From contig JAYKKM010000080.1 of assembly GCA_035772405.1 (NCBI GenBank), positions 62,001 through 126,000 on the forward strand: 64,000 nucleotides of DNA, given 5' to 3'. Both the position numbers and the translations under genes were made by a program. This document shows positions 13,201-27,241 of the stretch, in pieces. Numbering within the stretch: position 1 is the stretch's first letter; every line of letters begins with the position of its first letter. Under the pieces are notes generated by a model. That model made no database searches. It saw only the letters and a program-made list of their open reading frames with translations, and had not been told where the DNA came from. This stretch comes from Chrysogorgia sp. JL179-B06 (taxonomy: Eukaryota > Cnidaria > Anthozoa > Scleralcyonacea > Chrysogorgiidae).

Positions 13201-16200
13201 CGAAACGTCAGTATTTCGTTACTAAAAATCTTGGCAGTTCACCACATTTTCACTTTGCTAATAATTATACAGATCATTTTAAAGGACGAGAGCGATTTGG
13301 AAGTATTTGTAGTGTCATCCCTAGAAGCTGTTATTGTAAAAATATTTCTGAAATGTTACAATTATAGATCACATTAAAGAGTGAATGTAAATAATAATGG
13401 CTTTTATGAAGCACGAAATTCACATAGTGAACTCATCCGTAAATATCTTGTCTCATTATAGCCTCATCAGTAAATATCTTGTCAATCCTTGATATAAATT
13501 ATTCATTTTTGTCTTTTAATCGAAAGAAGGTATACTTTTGAATTTAATTATTACTGTATTTTTTACAATACTCGACGTTTTCTTGTTAATCCAGCCGGGA
13601 CTGGCGTGTTGTCTCCAAAACTTGCAAGACCAGGCAATAAGGTTCAAAACAAACAAATCAACTTTCGTTTGAAGGTTCGATTAAAGTGCCCCTAGCCCCA
13701 TTATTTTCATTAAATAAATTATTGTCTTCTCGAGTAAATTTGCGCAAAAAAATTAATTTAGTAAAATCCTCAATTTCCTGTGCTCTGTTATATAGTTAAC
13801 GCATACTTGAACCACGACCGCGTAAAGGAGCTCTGGGGAGAGAGAGGGTTGTGACGTAATTCCAGAACGAAAGTGTCACTTATAGTTTCTCCATTTTGAT
13901 GACACCTGTGGAAAAGTACAACTGTCAAATGTATTGTATTGTACCTTCGCGAAAGTTCTGCGACACGAGAAGTGCGAAGAAATCTTCGCACTTCTCGTGT
14001 CGCACAACAATTTCTCTCACTGAAACTTATTTCAATGAGAGAAGTTGTTGTGCAACTGATAACCTGAATTATGGAATTACATCACAGTAGTTAGTAGACC
14101 CATTCCCCTTTGAACTCGACCATGGCACTGGTGATTGCCGGTGAGACGCTCTAACCATTGAGCAAACGAGACTCAGATCGAGAGCGAAGGTTACAATGAT
14201 GTACTGGTTCGATTGATATAGGTACTGCCTATGCGGCAGTCACTATATATCAGTAATGCTTGCATGCGTTAATATACACAATGTTGTAGTGAATGTGGGA
14301 GAGCTTGGAGTAGACAGACGATACGTGGACCATTGTCAAGCTCATATCAGAAAAATTATTCCGTACAGGAATCGAACCTGTAACCTGATGCTTTTATCTC
14401 TATTTTCCGTATTTCAACAGGACACAGAAAATCGAACATTTAACCAAATCAAAAGCGCAAAAAATACTCACGAAAACAGAACAATTTATTTAAGGAAAAA
14501 ATGTTTGTGTCAGAGGCACTTTAATATTTATTATTAATAAATAATTATTAATTCATCTGTTGCTAAGACTATACTAGTTACCAGGTTGTCCAAATGATTT
14601 TATGTCAATGACGTCCTCTTTTTCAAATACCACCTAAATAGACAAGAGTCAAGTAAATTGAAACAGCATTCAAGAAAGGCAAATCAGAGTAACATACCAG
14701 AAAACCAGTAGATGACCGCTCGACCGCCAGATAAGTCATTCAATTCAATTCAGCAAATATTACAAACGTGAAGTTCTATTTGGCAAAAGTATCGCTTGAA
14801 TGGAAAATGTATAACTTCGCGAGGCTTGCTCGTTTCGAGTAAATGTTGTTCGAAGTCGAATTAGATGTATGGTGTTAAAATGGTCATATATTGAATTTTG
14901 ACTTTATAAACGCGCCATATGATTCCGTATGTTATTTTAATATTACAAAGCCTTGATTAGAAAAGCCGTGATTTAGATTCTACATTCTATTTATTTGAAA
15001 TGAAAATTTCTCGCATTATTCTGCTGGTACGCCTGATCCTGAACACTGCGGCAACGGCAGCATTTCACTTCTGATAACTCCTCCTAGTTTAAAAATATTA
15101 CGAGCTTAATTTTCATGAGAACCACTTTAAATTCTACTGTTTTCCTTGGGGGACCAGTTTTTTTATTATAGTTACCTTGGTACCTCCAAACGTTTGGTAA
15201 TACTTCAGATCAGTCGGAAGTAGCTCGACAGCGGTAGTCTAGAGAGATGCAAGAATTATAATGATAAAGAAAGTAGAAGTAGTTGAGTTTTATTCGATCA
15301 GTTCGATAAATTACCATAGTTAAGGGTTTAACGTCAAGACAATCACTGTGGTCGCGAGAATTTGCTATATAATCAGATTATATTAACTATAAATGTTGTA
15401 AAAATGTAGAACATCAGGTAAATACTGTCCCGGACAGAGCTCGGTTAAGGTGTAAAATAATAATTACTAGCTTGATTTAGTTTTTACCTCACAAACCATT
15501 TTGGTAACAATTTTCACTTCCTCATTACTTTTACTGTCCAGGTTTACGTAAGCGCTTTTTGTCGCCGCCCGACAAAGGCTAAACCTGTTAAAAAAGTAGA
15601 TACAGTATGACAGAAGTCGTTGAAAAACGTGATGGATATTGTCATACAAAAACGTTTTGTCGTGGAAAAACGTTTTGTAAACGTTTCGTGATGGAAAAAC
15701 GTTTCGTGATGGAAAAACGTTTCATGATGGAAAAACGTTTCGTGATGGAAAAACGTTTCGTGATGGAGAAAAACGTTTTGTGATGGAAAAACGTTTTGTG
15801 ATGGAAAAACGTTTCGTGATGGAAAAAACGTTTCGTGATGGAAAAACGTTTTGTGATGGAAAAACGTTTTGTGATGGAAAAACGTTTTGTGATGAAAAAA
15901 CGTTTTGTGATGGAAAACTGCTTCGTGATGGAAAAATGTTTCGTGATGGCAAAACGTTTTGTGATGGAAAAACGTTTTGTGATGGAAAAACGTTTTGTGA
16001 TGGAAAAACGTTTTGTGATGGAAAAACGTTTTGTGATGGAAAAACGTTTTGTGATGGAAAAACGTTTCGTGGTGCAAAAACGTTTCGTGGTGCAAAAACT
16101 TTTTGTCATGGAAAAACGTTTTGTCATGGGAAAACGTTTTATCACGAAAAACATTGTCACATTAAAAATGTTCATCCGTGACAAACCATGACGTTATGGT

Positions 16201-19200
16201 GTAAATGGAGCTTAAACCACTTGCTTGAAAACTAGCAAATTGTTAAATAAAATTGTGTTAAATAAAATTGTGTAAAAAAGTCTACTTTGCCACAAAACAT
16301 CCCTTAACTATAGAGCTCTCACCATGCCCTTTCTCCGCGCCCAGGCGTGCATGAGTATATATGGGAGAAAAACACTTACACTGACACACCTAGCTCAACG
16401 CCCTCGCCAATTTTCAGGGATGTCTTACAAAGAGGCCTTTTCTTGTTATCTTTCTTCTGAACCCTAGACAGAATGGGAAAAATATTATCTATAAGGAGCC
16501 ATACGTAAAATACGAGACGCTTTGGGGGTGGGGTGTTAGACCTAGGGTCACATGACGTCATAATGAGAGAGAGGTATCAAAAGCACAGTCACATGACGGG
16601 AAACACGAAAAGATACATTAGAACCATGCTTCCAATAAGCACCCTCACTCCACTGCATTTTATACGTAACAACACCATCACGAATGAGCACCCCCCCCCC
16701 CCCCCCCCCATGCCCCCCTTCAAAGGAGACTTTGCTACTGATTACCTAATAATAACCAACATGTGAATGTCAGTACAAAATCAATTGTCCTTCAACCTTA
16801 TATTTAGTCGCATTATAAATCGAGAACATTACAAAGAAGCTGTTGTTCTAAGTGTTATTACTACAGTTATTGCTACGATCTTTACTAAAGTTCCGTTTAT
16901 ACGTACTCAGATTGTTTTTAAATCCAATAAGCGTCCCCTCTCGAATAAGACCGCCCCCCCTCAACACATGAACATTAAATAGACACCCCGGGCATTTATT
17001 TGGATCATTATGGTATAACAATAATGCAAAAACATGCAAGCTTAACCCTTCGACTCCCAGGCCGGCCAATACCGGATCCTTTGACTTGCCCACACCGACC
17101 AAAAACGAGTCCCTTTTTTTTTTAGACGATTTTACTCGTCAAGTGCACGAGAGCCCCTAGTTTTTGATCAAATTTAACCCCTCTTAACGGACACCCTATA
17201 TTAAGTGGACACTTATCTGCTGTCTCCGCCATTATTAACTTCTTATTAACCGAGAGCGCGGTCATTACGGGAAAATATCAGACCGAGGTCTTGACAGTAC
17301 GGACAGAGCCCATAGGGCGAGGTTCGTACATAAAATACCGAGGTCTGATATTTTCCCGTAATGACCAAGCGGTCGAGGTTAATAAGAGGTTTATTATATG
17401 GCATGGCTTTTGTAAACAACATACTTTACATACGTTTTGAGTGACAAAATCGTCATTTTCAATCATGTTCTTGTTCTTCTATTGCTTTCATGATAGTAAG
17501 ACTCTCTTTTAGATTGTTCATCGTCCGACTCGCAATGATTCAGTGCTTGATTTACTAAATTCGTTCAATTTTTGCTGCTTTTCAAAGTTTCCTATCGTTC
17601 GCACCTTTGTAAAAATGGTTGACAAAATCCGTAATCCGGACCGGTCCATTACGGGAAATAACGGACCGGCACGTGACGTGTCTCAGCCAATCAGAGCACG
17701 CAATTTCACCGGAAGTAACTTGTGCCATATAATAAATTTCTTTAATAAAATACTATAGTTACAAAATTACAAAGCCCTCTAAAGAGGACACCTCTCTTAA
17801 AGGGAAATGGCAATACAAATTAAGTTTATCTTATTTGAAAGAACTTTTAAAATTATATATGAAGACCTTTTACAGATTTTCCATATCGTTCTTGGTTCTG
17901 TAAATATTTCACTTCTTTTTAACAAAGAACATTGAACATTCCGCCATCTTGGATATGCGTGACATCACAACCAGGGTAGAAATGTTTTTTATATCAGCAA
18001 TTATCGAGTCATTATAGATGCAAAATCGTAGTTGTTTTGGGTGTTGTATACTTGTAAGTGAAGTAGCAATCTATTTGAACGCATTCCACTGATATTTGGG
18101 CAATTATTTGCAACTTTTAGAATGTTTACCCTGGTTTTGACATCACTTAATTAGATCTAATTATAAAACAAGATGGCGGATTGCAGATATTTGTGTTCAC
18201 AGATATTTCAAAAATTAAGGAAGTTACGGGGAAATTTTAAAAGGTCTTCATATATTATTTTAAATGTTCTTTCAAATGAGACAAAGAAAATTTTTATTGC
18301 CATTTCCCTTTAAGGGAACTATATATTCATGAAAGATATATTCATAGGTGATGAATATATCTAAACTTGTATTTGTTAATTACATCATAGTCTCAGAAAT
18401 TCATTGACTGGTAAATCTGTTACTTTTAACGGTGTGCTTTGTGCACTCCTGATCATATTTATTTAATAAAAGACTAGATATAAATCCACGTGAGCGGACA
18501 CCCTATAGCGCGTGGTTTAAAAGCTGTCCACTTACGAGAGGTCCAACCACACAGATAATAAATAAAACTAGAGGAGGCACTGCGGCCTAAATTTGGGAAC
18601 CAATTGAACACCGCTATTTGGGGAATATTGTAGGGAAACTGAGGCAAATTTGAGAAGAAACTTTGTGGTTCTAGGCCTTTTTCTCCAATTCGAGAACCTC
18701 GCTGTCCAAAACAAGGAATCGTAAATTCTATAATTTTTCTACTTCTTTTTCACCATTTGTCTATTTGACGATTAATCCTGTTTTTTATTGTTACTTAATT
18801 GGGCCATTTTCTGCTGAGTAAGATATAAATATAAATTTGCACCCAATTTATCCAAGATGGCAGCCTTCAATTGGTTCCCCGTGGATGACTGAAATCAGAC
18901 CCCAATGCCCCCTCTAGTTTTATTTATGATCTCTATGGGTCCACCGACGGGTTCGACTGTATTAAAACTATGTAAATTATACTAGATGTTGCTAACATTG
19001 CATCAAGTATATTAGGACTGAAACTGAAAAACATTACCAACAATATACAGGTTTTCCATGGCTCACCCAGCAATAAACAACTATTTTTTTATCACAGTGA
19101 CATTATTGAATAACATTAATATTTTGCAATTTTTGACTCGAGTTTTTTTAATCATCACTTGACAAATAGAGAAGATCATGTGAAGACTATACGCTAAGAA

Positions 19201-20247
19201 ATTCAATATTGTAAAGTCTTGTTGTGCAAATGCTAACTATATCTCGATTGCATAACTATATCCATACAGGTACATATCAAAGTACTTCAATAACTAAACT
19301 AACTATGAACAATTGTTACCTCAATTTAATATATTGAATAACAGAACAACGAACTTGTCATGGTAACAAACTTAAATATAGCCTTAAGCAACGTATATAG
19401 CATGGTAATTGGTAATAATCTTAGAACGTTCTGAAACTGCATATATATAAACACATTTACCAATATATAACAATGGCGTAATGTTGGAGCAAAGGAAGAG
19501 AAAAAAGAGATGAGTTCTTAGAAGAACTGTTTAAAGACTTGAGTAAATAATAGGCTTAAAAGAAAAGAGCACGATGCATTTCTGCAGACAACTTATTAAG
19601 TGCTACGTCTGCTAACTAATCATTATGTCACTCAGTATATCACTAATCAGCTCTGACTAATCATTATGTCACTCAGTATATCACTAATCAGCTCTGACTA
19701 ATCATTATGTCACTCAGTATATCACTAATCAGTATGTCACTAATCAGTATGTCACTCAGTATATCACTAATCAGTATGTCACTAATCATTATGTCACTCA
19801 GTATATCACTAATCAGTATGTCACTAATCATTATGTCACTCAGTATATCACTAATCAGTATGTCACTAATCAGCTCTGACTAATCATTATGTCACTCAGT
19901 ATATCACTAATCAGTATGTCACTAATCAGTATGTCACTAATCAGCTCTGACTAATCATTATGTCACTCAGTATATCACTAATCAGTATGTCACTAATCAG
20001 TATGTCACTAATCAGTATGTCACTAATCAGCTCCGACTAATCATTATGTCACTCAGTATTTCACTAATCAGTATGTCACTGATCAGTATGTCACTAATCA
20101 GTATGTCACTGATCAGCTCTGACTGATCAGTATGTCGCTGTCATTGCCGTATTTTTAATCATTTAATTAATACATTTAATTAATACATTTAATCATTTAA
20201 TTACTACAGGTAAATACACCTGTAGAAGCATGTACCTATTTTTAACC

Positions 20248-20345
<98 letters not shown>

Positions 20346-23300
20346 AGAATTGGAGCGCGGCATGAGTAAAAGCTTGTATACATATTGCGTTTACATGATG
20401 ACTACAATATGGCAGTTTAAGAGTGGTAAAAACGGAACTTATGAACGAGTTTAAATTTTGCATTTTGAACGTTTAAACATCCAGTCACGTATTTTTAGGA
20501 GGGGGTAATGAAAAGTGTCACAAAATGACACAAGCAAAGGGTGTCGAAAACCAACGAAACGAGAATCGCCTGTTTTGTATAGGTCCCTTTAGAAGCCCAA
20601 GCAATAAAATCATTTTACATGCCAGTATACAGGTTAAATATAGCGGCAGTAGAAGCGATTTGTTGGAAGAACGTATATTCCAATGTCCGTATCTCGGTGA
20701 AATAATGGTTAAAGAACTTTTCCGTATTTTTAATACTTAATACTTTGAAATGTCTCAGTTTGTTTGATATGTAAATGAGATGGTCTCTGACGTCAGGTGT
20801 GGGGTAGAGATTTTTCACTCATTAAAAATGTATTATATCTCAGTGATTGCTAAGTTTACAACGTTCATTATCATGGGGTTGTTATACGCACATTTTCAAG
20901 TAAATTTGTGGAACAAACTTGAAGATGTAACTAATATTTTAATGAGTGAAAATTCTCCACCCCACACCTGACGTCAGAGACCATCTCATTTACATATCAA
21001 ACAAACTGAAATATTTCAAAAACGAAGTAAAATACGGGAAAGTTGTAAAAGGTGTTGCTCTATCATTTTACGAGTTCTTTCATATTAGACAAACTTAATT
21101 TTTGTTGCCAATGTCCTTTAAGTGAATATTTATGATTTATGAGGGAACGACTACATCACCCTTTTAAACCAGCACAGAGTTACTATTATGTTGCCACAGC
21201 TTTATTTAAACCCTTACCACATTATATACACACAACTCCTGACTAGGCTCTCGGCAACGGCCTCCGTAGCTCAGTGGTCAGAACACTGCACTAACATCGC
21301 AGGGTCGCAGGGTCGCGGGTTCAATTCCAGTCGCAAGGTCTTGATGTTGCTTTTTCGCAACTGGTCCCGGTTTGGTCTTAAAATGTATATATTCCAACAC
21401 TCGAAATTTTCCTTCACCATAAATCCCTAGAACATGCAGTTCAATCGAGTGAAATGCCAAAATATTACTTGTAATGTAACTTTTACAGACGCATAAAATA
21501 AATGAGACACCTGGTAAGGAGTTCTTCAAATTTTTCTGCAGGATTTGGCATGCTCACACGGTCGTCTTCGTCAATTTCCCCAACAACGTACTAAAAAAAT
21601 AAAGTTCCCTACTAAATTCACATAACGTACAGTCACCGTGACGTCACAAATACATAAAGCTGATGTGATATAGAATTGTGTTTCTGAAGTATATCATAGG
21701 AGTTGCATCGATTTCTTATTAATTATTTAAGAATTAGAAAATGGCCGCCCGTGTTTACATTGGCCTTTGTAAACAGGAGAGGGAGATTGGGGGGATAATG
21801 TAAACCCATAGTCAATGGAAATACATGGTTTGGAAACACGGTAAACTTCAACGGGGCTAGCAATCGAACTGTGATTCATGTTGAGGCTGCATGAAAAAAT
21901 GGATTTACTCACATTTACAACTGCGCAAATATGGAGCAAATTTGTTCAAATGTTACATTTACTATAGGAGTAAACATGGAAAATGTCGCATTTGCTTCAT
22001 ATTTGCTCAAAAGTGAGTAAATGCGGCATTTACCAAGTTTATTCCTATAGGAAATATAATATTTCAATAAATTTTCTCCATATTTGCACATATTGTAAAT
22101 TTGAGTAAATCCATTTTTTCGTGCAGTGGCCGGGGACCTGAAGGTGCACACATCCTATGTTTTAGGTTTATTAATATTTTAAAAATATTAAACTCAAACG
22201 TTGTTATTGGATAACTGCTTCATTATACAGAAAATACAATGTGTTCAGTAACCGTGAAAGTAAACAAACTGAACAATAACATAGAACAAGGACTTTTACC
22301 AGGGTTCCGGACCATGTATTTCATTGACTATGATAAACCCGAGCCGTAGTCAAGGGTTTACAGAAGTACTTTCAAATTCCCCCAAACCTCTGGATAATGT
22401 TAACTCCGGATATTTAATTCGAAATTTGAATATGTATCTCACCTCGTAAAACAAACTGGTATCAAACTCTCGCATCCGAGGTTTAATTGGCATTAACTCG
22501 ATGTCAATTCCAATATCGAACAAATCCTGAAAAAATATTATAATACAAGATCATGTTGAAATATTTTAATAATTTAATACTTTGGAAAGATGTAGATAGA
22601 ATACTACATGGCGAGAATTTAAATGTAGCCTTACTTTACCAGTAAGAGCAAAGATTCTTACTTTACCAGTAAGAGCAAAGATTCTTACTTTACCAGTAAG
22701 AGCAAAGATTCTTACTTTACCAGTAAGACCAAACATTCGTACTTTTGGTAAAGTAAGAGCATTATTCTTACTTTACCAGTAAGAGCAAAGATTCTTACTT
22801 TACCAGTAAGAGCAAAGATTATTACTTTACCAGTGAGATTCTTAATTTACCAATAAGAACAAAGATTCTTACTTCACCAGTAAGAGCAAAGATTCTTACT
22901 TTACCAGTAAGAGCAGAGATTCTTACTTTAACCAGTAAGAACAGAGATTCTTACTTCACCAGTAAGAGCAAAGATTCTTACTTTACTAGTAAGATCAGAG
23001 ATTCTTACTTTACCAATAAGAGCAGAGATTCTTACTTTACCAGTAAGAGCAATGATTCTTACTTTACTAGTAAGAGTAGAGATTATTACTTTACCAGTAA
23101 GAGCAAAGATTCTTACTTTACTAGTAAGATCAGAGATTCTTACTTTACCAATAAGAGCAGAGATTCTTACTTTACCAGTAAGAGCAATGATTCTTACTTT
23201 ACCAGTAAGAGCAGAGATTCTTACTTTACTAGTAAGAGTAAAGATTCTTACTTTACCAGTAAGAGCAAAGATTCTTACTTTACCAGTAAGAGCAGAGATT

Positions 23301-26300
23301 CTTACTTTACCAGTAAGAACAGAGATTCTTACTTCACCAGTAAGAGCAAAGATTCTTACTTTACTAGTAAGATCAGAGATTCTTACTTTACCAATAAGAG
23401 CAGAGATTCTTACTTTACCAGTAAGAGCAATGATTCTTACTTTACTAGTAAGAGTAGAGATTATTACTTTACCAGTAAGAGCAAAGATTCTTACTTTACT
23501 AGTAAGATCAGAGATTCTTACTTTACCAATAAGAGCAGAGATTCTTACTTTACCAGTAAGAGCAATGATTCTTACTTTGCTAGTAAGAGTAGAGATTATT
23601 ACTTTACCAGTAAGAGCAAAGATTCTTACTTTACCAATAAGAGCAGAGATTCTTACTTTAACCAGTAAGAGCAAAGATTCTTACTTTACCAGAAAGAGCA
23701 AATATTCTTACTTTACCAGTAAGAGCAAAGATTCTTACTTTACCAGTAAGAGCAGAGATTCTTACTTTACCAGTAAGAGCAAAGATTCTTACTTTACCAG
23801 TAAGAGCAGAGATTCTTACTTTACCAGTAAGAGCAAAGATTCTTACTTTACCAGAAAGAGCAAATATTCTTACTTTACCAGTAAGAGCAAAGATTCTTAC
23901 TTTACCAGTAAGAGCAAAGATTCTTACTTTACCAGTAAGAGCAGAGATTCTTACTTTACCAATAAGAGCAGAGATTCTTACTTTACCAGTAAGAGCAGAG
24001 ATTCTTACTTTACCAGTAAGAACAAAGATTATTACTTTATCAGTAAGAGTAGAGATTCTTACTTTACCAATAAGAGCAGAGATTCTTACTTTACCCAGTA
24101 AGAGCAGAGATTCTTACTTTACCAGTAAGAACAAAGATTATTACTTTACCAGTAAGAGCAGAGATTTCTTACTTTACCAGTAGGAGCAGAGATTCTTACT
24201 TTACCAATAAGAGCAGAGATTCTTACTTTACCAGTAAGAGCAGAGATTCTTACTTTACCAGTAAGAACAAAGATTCTTACTTTACCAGTAAGAGCAAAGA
24301 TTCTTACTTTTATCAGTAAGAGTAGAGATTCTTACTTTGCCAATAAGAGCAGAGATTCTTACTTTACCAGTAAGAGCAGAGATTCTTACTTTACCAATAA
24401 GAGCAGAGATTCTTACTTTACCAGTAAGAGCAGAGATTCTTACTTTACCAGTAAGAACAAAGATTCTTACTTTACCAGTAAGAACAAAGATTCTTGCTTT
24501 ACCAGTAAGAGCAAAGATTCTTACTTTACCAATAAGAGCAGAGATTCTTACTTTACCAGTAAGAGCAGAGATTCTTACTTTACCAGTAAGAACAAAGATT
24601 CTTACTTTACCAGTAAGAGCAAAGATTATTACTTTACCAGTAAGAGCAAAGATTCTTACTTTACCAGTAAGAGCAAAGATTCTTACTTTACCAGTAAGAG
24701 CAAACCTTCCTGTATTTTGTCAGTAAGAGCAGAGATTCTTACTTTACTAGTATAAGAGCAGAGATTCTCACTTTGCCAATAAGAGCATGCAGGTATTCCT
24801 AAATGATCTGATACTCGTGTGTGTCAATGGCTCGCCCTTTAGCCACATATATTATTATTATAATATAATTATTAATTATTAATAATAATCATATTAATCA
24901 CATTAATCACATTCCATTAATCACATTATTCCCATTATTCCCATTATTTCCATTATTCATATTATTCACATTATTCATATTATTATAATAGTCTCACTCC
25001 ACATGAGTAGTCTTTTGCATTTATCTTACTACCCACTGCTGTCGAGACTTCTGTTTTATCAGTTTCACTATCTGTTTCTTCCAGTTTCTTCATCCCTCCT
25101 CCTAGAGATCCAATCACCAATGGTACTATTTCGACCCTGAAACCTATCTCGCAGATTTCAAATGTTAACTGTTGGTATTTTTGAAATATTTCTCTCCGTT
25201 TTATGTCGACTGCCCAAATCGTCTACAATTCTCTGATTCGATCTCCATTCCCTTTAAAGCCTTCCAAACTCTAGTCTCGACCATCTGTAACATCTCTATC
25301 ACTGCAGCCGTCTTTCTTGAATCTGGGTTGCATTGAAAACTTCACTTTGTAACTTCTTCTCCTGATATTGATCGACACGACCTTCTTCTGCCTAGGATTT
25401 CAACAAGGCTTTCAACCTTCTCCCGGGATCTTTTCAAGTTCCATACTGTACATCTCGCCATTCAAGTCAATTTTTCCTAATACAAAGCTAACTTATTCTC
25501 AAACCATCTCCAGTGCTTATCGAACAATATTCGTTCATATGTTTCCGTCTCCGGGAAACGTTTTATCCATTGCCATCTTATCCAGTGACATGTAACAAGC
25601 CACTCTGATCTTTGTATATTTGTACAGATCCCTCATACTCTTGCCACCTATTTCACCTTTACCACCAGCCAAGTACAACCTTTGATCACTTGCCTGCCCT
25701 CCATCCTCTCTCTAAGTTCCCTCTTCACAATCATCTCAAGTTCAACCAGATCCTCCTGACTAAAGCTACAAACATTCATCACATATACACTGCAGAATGG
25801 AAAGCGTTCGAAGAGAAAGAGAAGCAGTTTAGAGCTGAGATATCATCAAGAAGGATTAACCATGGATATTTTGTATGCGAGGGGGTAATGTTGAGCTTTG
25901 GTTTAATATTCTTAAAGTCTTAGTTGGAATTTTTGTACACCTTCTTACGCAAGAAACGCTCTGGTGGGCATTGGAGCGTTAACTTAGAAAGATATATTTG
26001 TCGAATTCTGATAACGTTCCCAAGGGATCATAATTACAGATGTGAAAATGAGATTTGCCAGATTGACTATATTCACCAGCAAGTGGACTTGATAAAGCAA
26101 ATGATTAGACCGTTCTTTACTCTTAAATCACCTAATAACATTGCGAACAAATGTTGTTACTAGGGACAAATTGATTGATCTTTAGTTGGTGAAACGTAAA
26201 CAGGCGATCGCAATAATTAAGAATAATACAGGAGAGTGTCCGGTTAAGTCTGGTTTTCACTAGAGACATAAAAGCAAAAGCACAAGATCAATACGAAAAC

Positions 26301-27144
26301 AAAGCAGATGACTTCTCCTCTGGGACTTGAGATGACAAAACAACGAGAATTTTTCTGTTTCGATGAAACTAGTCTTATAGCTCGTTCTGAATCTTAAAGC
26401 TGGTGTCTTAAATGAGGTATCGTGAAGTTATCCACTGGATAGCGACTTATCCACCGGATAGCGACTTATCCAGGCTTTGAACAACCGACCCCAGTAATAC
26501 AGTCTGTGAAAACTCGCACGATAGCTTGTCGACCCCCATTTTGAGTGGTCAAATCACAACCCTTGACTTATTCCAGTTACAATTGGTTCTCTGGGAATTC
26601 TTGTGAGATCAAATAATCCAATCAAATAAACAATTATGAATCATATGAGTATTAAACCACTCAAAATCTACTACTCAGATCTGAGTAGCTCAGCGGGGGT
26701 CGACAAGCTATCGTGCGAGTTTTCAGACTGTATTACAGGTGTATATTCAGGCTGTACACAGGCTATCAGCAATAAGTCTAACAAATTTTACATCTCGATC
26801 ATCACAAGTCATTATTCAATAAGGTATACCAAACACGCTATGATGGGTACGATTCTTACGGTTTTGCACTTCCAAATTCGAGACTGAAATATACTTTGGC
26901 AAGAACAGTCACAAAAATCGAAAGAAATTATTTATGTCTCCAAGAATTATATCTTAAAATTTATAGTGTTGCAAAAATACCAATGTCGCCGAGCCGTGTT
27001 GTTGATTGCGTTGAGTAAATGAAGATATTAAGATAAATATTAGCTCAATAAAATAGAGATTAAAATCTTAACTTTGACATACCTTGGCTTTTGTTTTCGC
27101 TTGTCTCTGAAAAAAATAAATGATATATATATATATATATATAT

Positions 27145-27241
<97 letters not shown>

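Noticed and set aside
15544..16191. Four repetitive ORFs of 118-183 codons
   Set aside because: Products of the 18-bp minisatellite in Ku70 intron 11.
19613..20137. Regular repeats considered as a CRISPR array
   Set aside because: Units are contiguous without unique spacers, and the DNA is eukaryotic.
21259..21345. Functional tRNA gene
   Set aside because: A duplicated CAGGGTCG block destroys the anticodon-to-T-arm geometry; it fits a SINE head.
22928..24726. Long ORFs on both strands (up to 349 codons) in the 27-bp array
   Set aside because: They are translations of a tandem repeat whose period is a multiple of three; no start context, domain or strand preference.
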